Source: Kitasatospora sp. NBC_00374
GTDB taxonomy: Bacteria; Actinomycetota; Actinomycetes; Streptomycetales; Streptomycetaceae
Length of the DNA: 64,000 nucleotides
NCBI RefSeq assembly: GCF_041434935.1
Contig: NZ_CP107964.1
Span: forward strand, 3,286,001-3,350,000
Reading direction: 5' to 3'
The notes under the pieces are model-generated. The model saw nothing but the letters and a program-made list of their open reading frames with translations, was not told the DNA's origin and made no database searches. How positions within the stretch are numbered: the first letter of the stretch is position 1; the number at the start of each line of letters is the position of its first letter. Positions 27,328 through 36,130 of the stretch are shown piece after piece. Position numbers and translations under genes: made by a program.

Positions 27328-27986
27328 CCGAGCGGCCAGACCACCGCCGAGGCCGGTCCGACCACGTCGGACACCGGCACCGCGCCACCGGCCGGGCCGT
27401 CCCGGTGGTACCGGGAGTCGGCCGAGTCGCTGCGGTGGTCGCCCTCGACCCAGAGGTGCCCCGCCGGGACGGTCAGCGGGCCGAAGTCCAGGCCCGAGCA
27501 TGAGTCGTCCCCGGCGTGCAGGTAGGGCTCGCTGACCGCCCGGCCGTCCACCGTGAGCGTCGTGCCGTGGCACCCGACGGTCTGCCCGGCCGTCGCGATC
27601 ACCCGCTTGACCAGGTAGTTGTCGTCCTTCGGCGGAAGGAGGCCGACGAAGCTCAGGGTGCCGCCGACCGCCTCGGAGACCGGGTTGCCGTCCTCCGGCT
27701 GCGGGGGCAGCCAGCCACCGGGGTCGCGGAAGACCACCGGCTCGCCGTCCTCGGGCTCCCAGCCGAACAGCGGGGCCAGCTTGTTGACCGCCACCCGGTC
27801 CCCCACCCGCAGGGTGTTCTCCATCGACCCGGTGGGGATCGAGAACACCTGGAACAGGCAGGTCTTGATGAGCAGGGCGACCACCAGGCCGACCGCGACC
27901 ATGCCGGGGATCTCCACCCACCAGGGCCGTCGTCGTCGGGCGGATGCCGGGGACTGCTGTTCAGCTGCTGCGCCGGGCTGGGTCAC
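27294..27986 (-). CDS. Signal peptidase I
   Basis: 230 residues. A basic N-tail and one membrane anchor (residues ~26-46) precede the catalytic serine motif FSIPTGSMENTL (Ser54), box with Lys127 (YLVKRVIATAGQTVGC), and the late conserved GHLWVEGDHRSDSADSR. Size and topology suit the single-anchor actinobacterial type I peptidases that remove Sec and Tat signal peptides. It overlaps the EamA gene tail-to-tail by 34 bp. The GTG at 27986 is used. Confidence 0.93.
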   Translation of the reverse strand: MTQPGAAAEQQSPASARRRRPWWVEIPGMVAVGLVVALLIKTCLFQVFSIPTGSMENTLRVGDRVAVNKLAPLFGWEPEDGEPVVFRDPGGWLPPQPEDGNPVSEAVGGTLSFVGLLPPKDDNYLVKRVIATAGQTVGCHGTTLTVDGRAVSEPYLHAGDDSCSGLDFGPLTVPAGHLWVEGDHRSDSADSRYHRDGPAGGAVPVSDVVGPASAVVWPLGHLDWFGWTGR

Positions 27987-28092
27987 GGATCGGGCCGCCT
28001 GCGGGGAGAGGGTGGGAGAACAGCACGCTAACGCCGACCGGGATCCACCACGAAATCTCGTCCTTATCCGGAGCCGACACGGCCCGGGCCGG

Positions 28093-28440
28093 TCAGTCGC
28101 CGAGCGGTTCGCCGGCGATCGCCTCGTGGTGCCTGATCACCTCGGCGATGATGAAGGTGAGGAACTTCTCCGCGAACACCGGGTCCAGGTGCGCCCCGGC
28201 CGCGAGTTCGCGCAGGCGGGTGATCTGCTCCCGCTCCCGGGCCGGGTCGGCCGCCGGGAGCCGGTGCTCGGCCTTGAGCCGGCCGACCCGCTGGGTCGCC
28301 TTGAACCGCTCGGCCAGCATGTGGACCACCGCGGCGTCGACGTTGTCGATGCTCTGGCGCAGGCTGGTCAGCTCGGCCCAGACTTCCTCGTCGACCTTCT
28401 CCGAGGCTGGTGCGGAGGAGTTCGTGGGCTGATCCGTCAT
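28093..28440 (-). CDS. Chorismate mutase (AroQ type)
   Basis: 115 residues. The AroQ fold motif is clear: LTSLRQSIDNVDAAVVHMLAERF, then RVGRLKAEH and DPAREREQITRLRELA, containing the Arg, Lys and Glu residues that bind chorismate. It converts chorismate to prephenate for Phe and Tyr synthesis. GGAG precedes the ATG at 28440; the frame runs open upstream but that is antisense to OsmC. The ~20-residue N-tail is flexible. Confidence 0.92.
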   Translation of the reverse strand: MTDQPTNSSAPASEKVDEEVWAELTSLRQSIDNVDAAVVHMLAERFKATQRVGRLKAEHRLPAADPAREREQITRLRELAAGAHLDPVFAEKFLTFIIAEVIRHHEAIAGEPLGD

Positions 28441-28704
28441 CGGGTGGCTCCGGGTCTGGCGGGTGGCGCTGGCGGGCTGGTCGGCGCCCGGCCGACCCCT
28501 GGACGGTCGGGCTCGGGCCCCGGCCAAATCTAACAGGGGCCGCCCGGCGGGCCGCTGTTTTCCCGCTGGTCGTCCGGCATGTGGAACGTCTTCGGCGGCC
28601 CGTGCCCCAAGGCGCCGTGGCGCCCCCGGTCGCCCCGTAGGCTGGTCCCCGCACCACCGGAAGTGACGACCCAGCAGTTCCCTCAGCACAGGAGGTACCT
28701 GATC

Positions 28705-29130
28705 GTGGCAACCACCCGCACCGCGCACACCGAGTGGGAAGGCAACCTGCTCGAAGGCAACGGCCTGGTGACGTTCGACTCCTCCGGCATCGGCCAGTAC
28801 CCCGTCTCCTGGCCGGCCCGCACCGAGGCCGCGAACGGGAAGACCAGCCCGGAGGAGCTGATCGCCGCCGCGCACTCCGCGTGCTTCTCGATGGCGCTCT
28901 CGCACGGTCTGGCCGGGGCCGGCACGCCGCCCACCAAGCTGACCACCAAGGCCGACGTGACCTTCCAGCCCGGGACCGGGATCACCGGCGTCCACCTCAC
29001 CGTCAGGGGCGAGGTGCCCGGTCTCGACGAGGCCGGCTTCGTGAAGGCCGCCGAGGACGCCAAGGCGAACTGCCCGGTGAGCCAGGCGCTGACCGGCACC
29101 ACCATCACCCTGACCGCCGAGCTCGCCTGA
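28705..29130 (+). CDS. OsmC/Ohr family peroxiredoxin
   Basis: 141 residues from the GTG at 28705, with a full AGGAGG 9 nt upstream. The conserved cysteines lie in AHSACFSMALS and NCPVSQAL, with the supporting SPEELIAA motif. OsmC-type proteins reduce organic hydroperoxides with thiol cofactors. A single-gene unit closed by a strong hairpin. Confidence 0.93.
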   Translation: MATTRTAHTEWEGNLLEGNGLVTFDSSGIGQYPVSWPARTEAANGKTSPEELIAAAHSACFSMALSHGLAGAGTPPTKLTTKADVTFQPGTGITGVHLTVRGEVPGLDEAGFVKAAEDAKANCPVSQALTGTTITLTAELA

Positions 29131-29150
29131 GCGTCCGTCGGCTCCTCGCA

Positions 29151-29191
29151 CCGCCCCCGGGACCGCATCTGACGGTCCGTCCCGGGGGCGG
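29151..29191 (+). terminator. Terminator after the OsmC gene
   Basis: Perfect 13-bp stem CCGCCCCCGGGAC and complement, 15-nt loop, 20 bp after the stop. Confidence 0.78.
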
Positions 29192-29424
29192 CCGCGTTCC
29201 CGGGGGCCGCCTCGCGGGAATCCCGCGAATCACCCTGGCGGCGGTCGCCTCCGGTTCTTCCCGCCGCCTATGATCAGCGGCAGTGGCCTGTTCGCCGCCG
29301 AGTGCGCCCCGCACGCCGTCCCGATCACCTCGGGCCGGGCCCGCGGCGCCGCCGGCTCCGGGAGCCGTCCACCCCGGTACGGGCAGCCGACCGGATCAGC
29401 GTGAGCAGCGGACGGGAGCGTGCC

Positions 29425-31407
29425 GTGCCGGGCCGGAACGAGGGGGCCGACGGATCTCGCCTGGGCGTGCGGCACGAGGCCGGCCACCGGGCGCACGAGG
29501 CGCACCCCGCGCCCGATCCGCACCAGTCGTACGACAGCGCGCCGGCGACCTGTCCCACCTGCGGCGCACCGGTGGGCGGGGGCACCCAGCGGCTGCTGTC
29601 GGCGCTGCGGGCGAGCGAGTCCCGGTTCCGGGCGGCGTTCGCGGACGCCGGGATCGGCATGGCGCTGATCGACGCCGACGACCACATCATCGAGGCCAAC
29701 CCGGCCTTCGCCGCCATGATCGGTCGCGAGGTCGGCGAACTGGTACGGATGCACATCCACCAGATCATCGACCCGGAGGACACTCCCCGGCGGCTCTACC
29801 TCGAACTGCTGCGCGGCGAGACCGACCGGCTGCGGGTGGAGAAGCAGCTCAAGCACCGCGACGGCAGATCCGTGTGGAGCAAGGTCACCATCTCGCTGAT
29901 CCGGGACGGCTCCGGGCAGCCGCTCTACACCCTGGCCATGGTCGAGGACGTCACCGAGCAGCGCCTGCTCGGCGACCGACTCGCCTACCAGACCCTGCAC
30001 GACCCGCTCACCCGGCTGCCCAACCGGGCCCTCTTCTTCGAACGGCTGGACACCGCGTTCCAGGCCGCGGCCGCCCAGCAGGCGGCGGCCGGCGGGGACG
30101 GCCCGCGGATGGGCCTGTGCTACGTGGACCTGGACGGGTTCGCCGCGATCAACGAGATGCTCGGGCACCACGTCGGCGACCAGCTGCTGGTGGCCGTCGC
30201 CGAACGGCTGGAGAACCGCTTCGCCCTGGGCGCGGAGCGGGACGCGGCCCCGGGCGAGGACCGCATGCTCGCCCGGCTCGGCGGCGACGAGTTCGCGCTG
30301 CTGATCACCGGCAGCCGTGGCAGCGAGCAGCTCACCGAACTGGCCGCCCAGCTGGTCGAGGCCCTGGAGCAGCCCTTCGAGGTGGCGGGCCACCAGCTGA
30401 CGGTGACCGCCTCGGTCGGCGTGGTCGAGCGGCCGGTCGACCAGACCACCCCGATCGACCTGCTCCGGGACGCGGACTCCACCCTGTACTGGTCCAAGGC
30501 CGACGGCCGGGCCCGCTGGACGCTCTACGACCCGGACCGCGGCGCCCACCAGCTGACCCGCCAGCGGCTGGCCTCCGCACTGCGGCCGGCCCTGGAGCGC
30601 GGCGAGTTCACGGTGGAGTACCAGCCGCTGGTCGGCCTCTCGGACGGCGCGGTCCGCGGCGCCGAGGCGCTGGTCCGCTGGCAGCATCCCCGGTACGGCA
30701 CGCTCTCGCCGGACCGCTTCATCCCGCTCGCCGAGGAGTCCGGGGCGATCGTGCCGCTGGGCCGGTGGGTGCTGGAGGAGTCCTGCCGGCAGGCCGTGCA
30801 GTGGCTGGCCGAGTTCCCCGACACCGAGACGTTCGTCAGCGTCAACCTGGCCGCCCGGCAGATCTGGGACTCGGACGTCGTCGCGGACGTCGCCCAGGTG
30901 CTGGAGACCACCGGCCTGCCCGCCCGGCTGCTCCAGCTGGAGATCACCGAGAGCGCGGTGCTCGGCCCCGGCGGCCGCCCGTTGCAGGCCCTGCAGGCGC
31001 TGGCCGACATGGGCGTGCGCATCGCCATCGACGACTTCGGGACGGGCTACTCCAACCTCGCCTACCTCTCCCGTCTCCCGGTGCACGTGCTCAAGCTGGA
31101 CGGCACCTTCATCGAGGGCTTCCGTGACTCCACCGGCCCGTCGGCGGGCCGGGCCGAGGGCGACCCGCTCGCGGACGACCCGGAGCGCCGGGCCCGCCGG
31201 GACACCGCGGACGAGCAGATCGTCGGCGCGATGGTGCAGCTCGCCCACGCCCTGGGCCTGACGGTCACCGCCGAGGGCATCGAGAACGCCGCCCAGGCCG
31301 AGCGCCTGCGGCTGACCGGCTGTGACACCGCGCAGGGCTGGTACTTCGCCCGGCCGGGCGAGGCCGGGGTGGTCGCGGCGATACTGCGCGAGGGCCGCTC
31401 GTCCTGA
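29425..31407 (+). CDS. PAS-GGDEF-EAL protein (c-di-GMP turnover)
   Basis: 660 residues from the GTG at 29425, which has GGGAG 6 nt upstream; an in-frame GTG at 29401 is the alternative. Order: disordered His-rich N-tail with a CPTCG cysteine pair, PAS domain (SRFRAAFADAGIGMALIDAD), GGDEF domain (intact GGDEF at 286-290), EAL domain (EAL from 414; DDFGTGYSNLAYL). Both the cyclase and phosphodiesterase signatures are intact. The four residues where an RxxD inhibitory site should sit are GEDR, so product inhibition may be missing. No membrane segment, so a cytosolic sensor enzyme. Which activity dominates cannot be told. Confidence 0.93.
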   Translation: MPGRNEGADGSRLGVRHEAGHRAHEAHPAPDPHQSYDSAPATCPTCGAPVGGGTQRLLSALRASESRFRAAFADAGIGMALIDADDHIIEANPAFAAMIGREVGELVRMHIHQIIDPEDTPRRLYLELLRGETDRLRVEKQLKHRDGRSVWSKVTISLIRDGSGQPLYTLAMVEDVTEQRLLGDRLAYQTLHDPLTRLPNRALFFERLDTAFQAAAAQQAAAGGDGPRMGLCYVDLDGFAAINEMLGHHVGDQLLVAVAERLENRFALGAERDAAPGEDRMLARLGGDEFALLITGSRGSEQLTELAAQLVEALEQPFEVAGHQLTVTASVGVVERPVDQTTPIDLLRDADSTLYWSKADGRARWTLYDPDRGAHQLTRQRLASALRPALERGEFTVEYQPLVGLSDGAVRGAEALVRWQHPRYGTLSPDRFIPLAEESGAIVPLGRWVLEESCRQAVQWLAEFPDTETFVSVNLAARQIWDSDVVADVAQVLETTGLPARLLQLEITESAVLGPGGRPLQALQALADMGVRIAIDDFGTGYSNLAYLSRLPVHVLKLDGTFIEGFRDSTGPSAGRAEGDPLADDPERRARRDTADEQIVGAMVQLAHALGLTVTAEGIENAAQAERLRLTGCDTAQGWYFARPGEAGVVAAILREGRSS

Positions 31408-31477
31408 GACATCCCGGCCCGCGCCCGCCCCGGCGGCCGCCCTCCCCGGCCCGGCGAGCGCCCCCGGCCCGGCCGTG

Positions 31478-32539
31478 TCAGCCGGTCGCGGTCAGGCCGT
31501 AGGCCTCGGCGATCAGGCCGTACGAGCGCAGCCGGCGCTCCTGCCCGTGGATGTGGGAGGTGACCATCAGCTCGTCCGCCCCGGTCCGCTTGCGGAGCAG
31601 CTCCAGGCCGTCCGCGACCTCGCCCGGCGCGCCGAGCACCACGTTGGCGAGCCAGCTGTCGAGGAAGTCGGCCTCGGCGGGGCTGTAGGGGTGGTCCGCG
31701 GCCTCCTCGGGGGTGGGGATCAGGCCCGGCCGGCCCTGCCGGAGCCGCAGCATCGCCAGTCCGGCCGAGCGCGCGAGGTAGCGGGCCCGCTCCGCGTCGT
31801 CGGCGGCCACCGCGCTCACGCCGATCAGCGCGTACGGCTCGTCGAGCACCGCGGAGGGCCGGAAGCTCGACCGGTAGAGGTCCAGGGCCGGCACGGTGTT
31901 GGCCGCACTGAAGTGGTGCGCGAACGCGAACGGCAGGCCGAGCCGGCCGGCCAGCTGGGCGCTGAACCCGGAGGAGCCGAGCAGCCAGAGCGGCGGGCGA
32001 CCGGCGTTGCGGGGGACGGCGCTCAGCCCGGCGTACGGGTGGCCGGGCGGGAAGTCGCCGTCCAGGAAGTGGGTCAGCTCGGCGAGTTGCTGCGGGAAGT
32101 CGTCGGCGCCGTCCGCGGTGCCCCGGCGCAGGGCCCGGGCGGTGGCCTGGTCGGTACCGGGGGCGCGGCCGAGGCCCAGGTCGATCCGGCCCGGATGCAG
32201 GGCCTCCAGCAGGCCGAACTGCTCGGCGACGGCCAGCGGGGCGTGGTTGGGCAGCATCACGCCGCCCGAGCCGAGCCGCAGCGTGCGGGTGTGGGCACCG
32301 AGGTGGGCGAGCAGGACGGCCGGGGTGGAGCTGGCGACGCCCGGCATGCCGTGGTGCTCCGCGACCCAGAAGCGGTGGTAGCCCCACTCCTCGGCGCTGC
32401 GGGCCAGTTCGGTGGTGGCCGCGAGGGCCTGGCCGGGGGTCGAGCCGACGCCGACGGTGGCGAGGTCGAGGATCGACAGCGGCGCGGGCGCCGTGCCTCG
32501 GGCGCGGCCGCGGATCGGGTCGCCTTCCACAGTGGTCAT
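31478..32539 (-). CDS. Luciferase-like (LLM class) flavin-dependent oxidoreductase
   Basis: 353 residues from the ATG at 32539 (GGAGG 10 nt upstream). The bacterial-luciferase fold is indicated by EEWGYHRFWVAEHHGMPG, LRLGSGGVMLPNHAPLAVAEQF, GRIDLGLGRAPGTD and the late SHIHGQERRLRSYGLIAE. The family (COG2141, MsnO8-like) uses reduced flavin and oxygen; substrate not known. It is divergent from the DedA-like gene. Confidence 0.9.
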   Translation of the reverse strand: MTTVEGDPIRGRARGTAPAPLSILDLATVGVGSTPGQALAATTELARSAEEWGYHRFWVAEHHGMPGVASSTPAVLLAHLGAHTRTLRLGSGGVMLPNHAPLAVAEQFGLLEALHPGRIDLGLGRAPGTDQATARALRRGTADGADDFPQQLAELTHFLDGDFPPGHPYAGLSAVPRNAGRPPLWLLGSSGFSAQLAGRLGLPFAFAHHFSAANTVPALDLYRSSFRPSAVLDEPYALIGVSAVAADDAERARYLARSAGLAMLRLRQGRPGLIPTPEEAADHPYSPAEADFLDSWLANVVLGAPGEVADGLELLRKRTGADELMVTSHIHGQERRLRSYGLIAEAYGLTATG

Positions 32540-33009
32540 GCCGTCCGTCCTCCAGGTGCCGGGGAGCCGTTCTCCGTGCCGGTCGTGTCGATGGGGGAGA
32601 CAACCGGCGGCGGCTCCCGGGTGTTCCCCGGCCCGGTGTCCCGGGCGCGCCGTCTCCTGACGCTCCGACAGCGGGCGGCGACGCCTGGCGACTTCACGCC
32701 AGGGCCGCAAGTCGCCAGGCCCGGGGGGTCGCGGGCGGGCGGATCGTCGGGCAACCTTGTTGATCAGTGCGGGCCACTCATCCAGTGCCGCGCTCATGCG
32801 CAAGATCGACGGGCTGGACCAGCGCCGTCCGATCGATGCGGGCCCCTGGGACGGACACCCCGACCCAGGGGCCGTGCCATGTCCGGACGGCCGCGAGGTC
32901 GCGGTGTGACCTGCGCCACCGGGGGTGCTTCATGGCATGAAACGTCGACCCGCTAGCGTTGTCCCTCGCAGCTGCTCTCCCCTGGGGGCGGTCTGGAGGG
33001 AGTACGACC
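32540..33009. promoter_or_regulatory. Divergent intergenic region with a perfect inverted repeat
   Basis: 470 bp between the flavin oxidoreductase and the DedA-like gene. The notable feature is the 12-bp inverted repeat at 32683-32720. No gene with a credible ribosome site was found. Confidence 0.5.
32683..32720. repeat. 12-bp perfect inverted repeat (operator or terminator)
   Basis: GCCTGGCGACTT at 32683 and its exact complement at 32709, 14 nt apart. It lies 144 bp upstream of the oxidoreductase start and 290 bp before the DedA-like start, so an operator is possible; it could also be a hairpin. Confidence 0.55.
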
Positions 33010-33603
33010 TTGGACGCCGCCGCCGTCATCGGCTCATCGTGGATCTGCGCCTTGGCACTCTGCGCCGTGCTCGGCGACGCCTTCCTGCCGTTCATCCCCA
33101 GTGGCAGCCTGGTGATCCTCGCCGTACTGAGAACCTCCCAGGTCGACGGAGCGCCCCTGCTGCTCGCGGCCGGGGTGGCGGTCGCGTCCTTCCTCGGCGA
33201 CCTGCTGCTGCTGAACCTGGCCCGGCGCGGCGCGCCCGCCGTACAGCGCCGCCTGGAGCACCGCCCGAAGCTGGCGGCGAGTGTCGAACGGATGCAGCGC
33301 AGCTTCGCCGGGCGCTCCAGCCGGACGGCGGCCGCGATCGTGATCATCGCCCGGTTCGTGCCCGCCGGGCGGACGGTGCTGGACCTCGCGGTGGGGCACT
33401 CCCCCGACCGGTCCGGCTTCCTGCGCTGGTCCGCCGTGGCCGCGCTGCTCTGGGCCGCGTACATCGTCAGCCTGGGGTGGCTGAACAGCCACTGGTTCGA
33501 CACCGCGTGGCTGAGCCTGGCCGTGTCGTGCGCGGCGGCCACCGCCGTCAGCACCGTGGTGGCCCGCTGGGCCCGGCGGCGCCGGGTCGCGGTCGCGGTC
33601 TGA
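33010..33603 (+). CDS. DedA-like membrane protein
   Basis: 197 residues with four to five hydrophobic segments. The motifs LGDAFLPFIPSGSLVILA and IIARFVPAGRTVLDLAVG are characteristic of DedA / SNARE-associated proteins (lipid carrier or proton-coupled functions). I choose the TTG at 33010 as start because GGAGGGAG stands 7 nt before it; the GTG 51 bp upstream has no such site. A tandem repeat and hairpin follow the stop. Confidence 0.82.
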   Translation: MDAAAVIGSSWICALALCAVLGDAFLPFIPSGSLVILAVLRTSQVDGAPLLLAAGVAVASFLGDLLLLNLARRGAPAVQRRLEHRPKLAASVERMQRSFAGRSSRTAAAIVIIARFVPAGRTVLDLAVGHSPDRSGFLRWSAVAALLWAAYIVSLGWLNSHWFDTAWLSLAVSCAAATAVSTVVARWARRRRVAVAV

Positions 33604-33991
33604 GCCCTCGCCGGCCCGCCCCCGGTCGACCCGGCCCCTCGCCCGCCCGGCCCTCGCGCACCTGATCCCCCGTCTTCCCGGCCCTCGCCCGGCGCGGCCC
33701 GAGCCGCCGTCACCCGAGCCGCCGTCACCCGGGCCGTGGCGGCGGCTCCGTGGGCTCCGGTTCTGTCCCGGAATCGCAACAGAAACGGGCCCGCCGAATC
33801 CGCGCCCGAGTCCGGTACGTGTGAGCCGGTGACGGGTACCCCGAGGCTGACCGCTCCCAGGCGCTCGTGACATCCTGTGGATGCCAATACGGATCAAATG
33901 TCCAGTTTTGCTATCACTTGACCTCCGGAGAGCCTGCGGGTTCCCCGGAGGTTCGCCGAGCAGTCGGACTCATCGCGGCAGGGGAGACCAC
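33604..33991. promoter_or_regulatory. Intergenic region before the deacetylase gene
   Basis: 388 bp. Besides the terminator at 33701-33748, an 8-bp inverted repeat (ACCTCCGG at 33921, complement at 33945) lies in the expected leader of the deacetylase transcript. The AT-richer stretch 33885-33920 is the best promoter region. No gene seen. Confidence 0.5.
33701..33748 (+). terminator. Tandem 15-bp repeat with hairpin after the DedA-like gene
   Basis: GAGCCGCCGTCACCC occurs twice back to back (33701 and 33716). CGGCGGCTC at 33740 can pair with either copy, giving two alternative 9-bp hairpins. Probably a terminator. Confidence 0.6.
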
Positions 33992-35254
33992 ATGAGCAGC
34001 ATCTCGCGCAGGACAGTGCTGAGTGCCACGGCGGCCACCGCGGCACTCGGGGCGGTCACCGCCTGTTCCGGCGGCGGGTCCGGCCGGGCCTCGCTCCCCG
34101 GGTCGGACAGCAAGGGGTCGGGTGGACCGGGCACCGCCACCGCGAAGGAGTCCCCGAAGGGCACCCCGATCGGCGACGGTTCCACCTCCGACACCGGTCC
34201 GCAGCCGAACCAGCCCAAGCCCGAGAAGCTGAAGCCCGGTGAGACGCCCCCGCAGTTCGTGGTGTTCTCCTGGGACGGCGCCGGCGCCACCGACGACGGG
34301 CAGTTCGCCCGCTTCCTCAAGGTCGCCGCCGACCACAAGGCCGCGATGACCTTCTTCCTGTCCGGCATCTACACGCTGCCGAAGGAGAAGTCCGGCCTCT
34401 ACCAGCCGCCCAAGCACCCGGCCGGCGCCTCCGACATCCCCTACCTCTCGGCGGGCGCGGTCAAGAACACCGTCAAGCTGATCAGCCAGGCCTGGTCGGC
34501 CGGCCACGAGATAGGCACCCACTTCAACGGACACTTCTGCTCGACCCGCGCGGACGGCAACGGCGTCAACAAGTGGACGCCGGAGGACTGGGAGAGCGAG
34601 ATCGAGCAGGCCGTCTCCTTCGTCACCAAGTGGCGGACCAACACCGGCTTCACCGACGTCGACCCGCTGCCCTTCGACTACCGCAAGGAGCTGATCGGCG
34701 CCCGCACCCCCTGTCTGGAGGGGCAGAAAGCGCTGCTGCCGACCGCCGCGAAGCTCGGCTGGAAGTACGACGCCAGCTCGCCGGGCGGCCTGCAGATCTG
34801 GCCGCAGAAGGTCCAGGACGGCAAGATCTGGGACTTCCCGCTGCAGGGCCTGCCGTTCCCCGGGCACAACTTCCAGGTGCTCTCGATGGACTACAACATC
34901 CTCGCCAACCAGTCCGGCGGCAGCACCAAGGGCGACCCCGCCCGGTACGCGGACTGGCGCACCCAGGCCCGCGACGCGTACCTGGCCGGCTTCGACCGCG
35001 CGTACACCACCAACCGGGCGCCGCTGTTCATCGGCAACCACTTCGAGCAGTGGAACGGCGGGATCTACATGGACGCCGTCGAGGAGACCATCAGGACGAT
35101 CGCCGCCAAGCCGGACGTCCGGCTGGTGTCGTTCCGGCAGCTGGTGGAGTGGCTGGAGGTCCAGGACCAGTCGACGATCCGCAAGCTGCGCACGCTGGGC
35201 GTCGGCCAGGCGCCCGCCGGCGGCTGGGCCGGATTCCTGGGCGCCGCGGGCTGA
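33992..35254 (+). CDS. Exported polysaccharide deacetylase-like lipoprotein
   Basis: 420 residues. The N-terminus SSISRRTVLSATAATAALG ending in VTAC is a twin-arginine lipoprotein signal, so the folded protein is anchored outside the membrane. After a ~65-residue Gly/Pro/Ser linker comes a NodB-like domain: FSWDGAGATDDG at the place of the TFDDG motif, and GHEIGTHFNGHF with the HxxxH zinc pair. The first motif is atypical, so activity is not certain. A likely target is cell-wall or extracellular GlcNAc polymer. GGGGAG precedes the ATG at 33992. Confidence 0.82.
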   Translation: MSSISRRTVLSATAATAALGAVTACSGGGSGRASLPGSDSKGSGGPGTATAKESPKGTPIGDGSTSDTGPQPNQPKPEKLKPGETPPQFVVFSWDGAGATDDGQFARFLKVAADHKAAMTFFLSGIYTLPKEKSGLYQPPKHPAGASDIPYLSAGAVKNTVKLISQAWSAGHEIGTHFNGHFCSTRADGNGVNKWTPEDWESEIEQAVSFVTKWRTNTGFTDVDPLPFDYRKELIGARTPCLEGQKALLPTAAKLGWKYDASSPGGLQIWPQKVQDGKIWDFPLQGLPFPGHNFQVLSMDYNILANQSGGSTKGDPARYADWRTQARDAYLAGFDRAYTTNRAPLFIGNHFEQWNGGIYMDAVEETIRTIAAKPDVRLVSFRQLVEWLEVQDQSTIRKLRTLGVGQAPAGGWAGFLGAAG

Positions 35255-35262
35255 GTGCCGCC

Positions 35263-35293
35263 GAGCGGAGTGTGGGCGGCCCACACTCCGCTC
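35263..35293. terminator. Bidirectional terminator between deacetylase and ung
   Basis: Perfect 14-bp stem GAGCGGAGTGTGGG and complement around CGG, 9 bp after the deacetylase stop and 34 bp beyond the convergent ung stop. Confidence 0.8.
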
Positions 35294-35326
35294 CCCCGTG
35301 CGTGGCGGTGGCCCCCAGGGCGGGCG

Positions 35327-36037
35327 TCAGGCCGAGAGGTTCGGCACCTGCCAGTCGACCGGCTCGCTGCCGAACTGCTCCAGCGCCTGGTTGATCTGCG
35401 AGAACGGGCGGCTGCCGAAGAACAGCTTGGCCGACAGCGGCGAGGGGTGCGCCCCCTGCACCACCACGTGCCGCTCGGTGTCGATCAGCGGCAGCTTCTT
35501 CTTGGCGTAGTTGCCCCAGAGCACGAAGACGACCGGCTCCTCGCGCGCGCTGACCGCCCTGATCACCGCGTCGGTGAACTTCTCCCAGCCCTTGGCCTTG
35601 TGCGAGTTCGCCTCGTGCGCCCGCACCGTGAGCACCGCGTTGAGCAGCAGCACCCCCTGCTCGGCCCAGGGCATCAGGTAGCCGTTGTCGGGGGCCGGGA
35701 CGCCGAGGTCGGCGTCCAGCTCCTTGAACATGTTGCGCAGCGAGGGCGGGGTCCTGACCCCGGGCAGCACCGAGAAGCTCATGCCGTGCGCCTGGCCGTT
35801 GTCGTGGTACGGGTCCTGGCCGAGGATCAGCACCCGGACCTTGTCGTACGGCGTCGCCTCCAGCGCGGAGAACTCCTGCCCGGCCGGCGGGAAGACCTCG
35901 TGCTCGGCCCGCTGGGCGGCCACGAAGGCGTCCAGCTCGGCGAAGTACGGCTTGTCCAGCTCGTCCGCCAGCACCTCGCGCCAGGACTCGGGCACCTGAA
36001 GCGCAGTACCCACGGCCACCTCGGCAACATCCGTCAC
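35327..36037 (-). CDS. ung: Uracil-DNA glycosylase
   Basis: 236 residues from the GTG at 36037 (GGGAGG 8 nt upstream). The water-activating motif VLILGQDPYHD, the uracil-binding VFVLWGNYAKKK and the leucine-loop motif GAHPSPLSA identify family 1 UDG, which removes uracil from DNA. Normal length. Confidence 0.96.
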   Translation of the reverse strand: MTDVAEVAVGTALQVPESWREVLADELDKPYFAELDAFVAAQRAEHEVFPPAGQEFSALEATPYDKVRVLILGQDPYHDNGQAHGMSFSVLPGVRTPPSLRNMFKELDADLGVPAPDNGYLMPWAEQGVLLLNAVLTVRAHEANSHKAKGWEKFTDAVIRAVSAREEPVVFVLWGNYAKKKLPLIDTERHVVVQGAHPSPLSAKLFFGSRPFSQINQALEQFGSEPVDWQVPNLSA

Positions 36038-36130
36038 GACATCAACCTCCCACCACCGGACGCGAACCAGCACGGCCGCCCCGGACGCACGACTTCCTTC
36101 GACACAGAACGCTACACAGCCCCACCGACA

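Noticed and set aside
28093..29151. Longer version of chorismate mutase with a 237-residue N-terminal extension
   Set aside because: The extension is antisense to the OsmC gene and the ATG at 28440 has a ribosome site at the normal family start.
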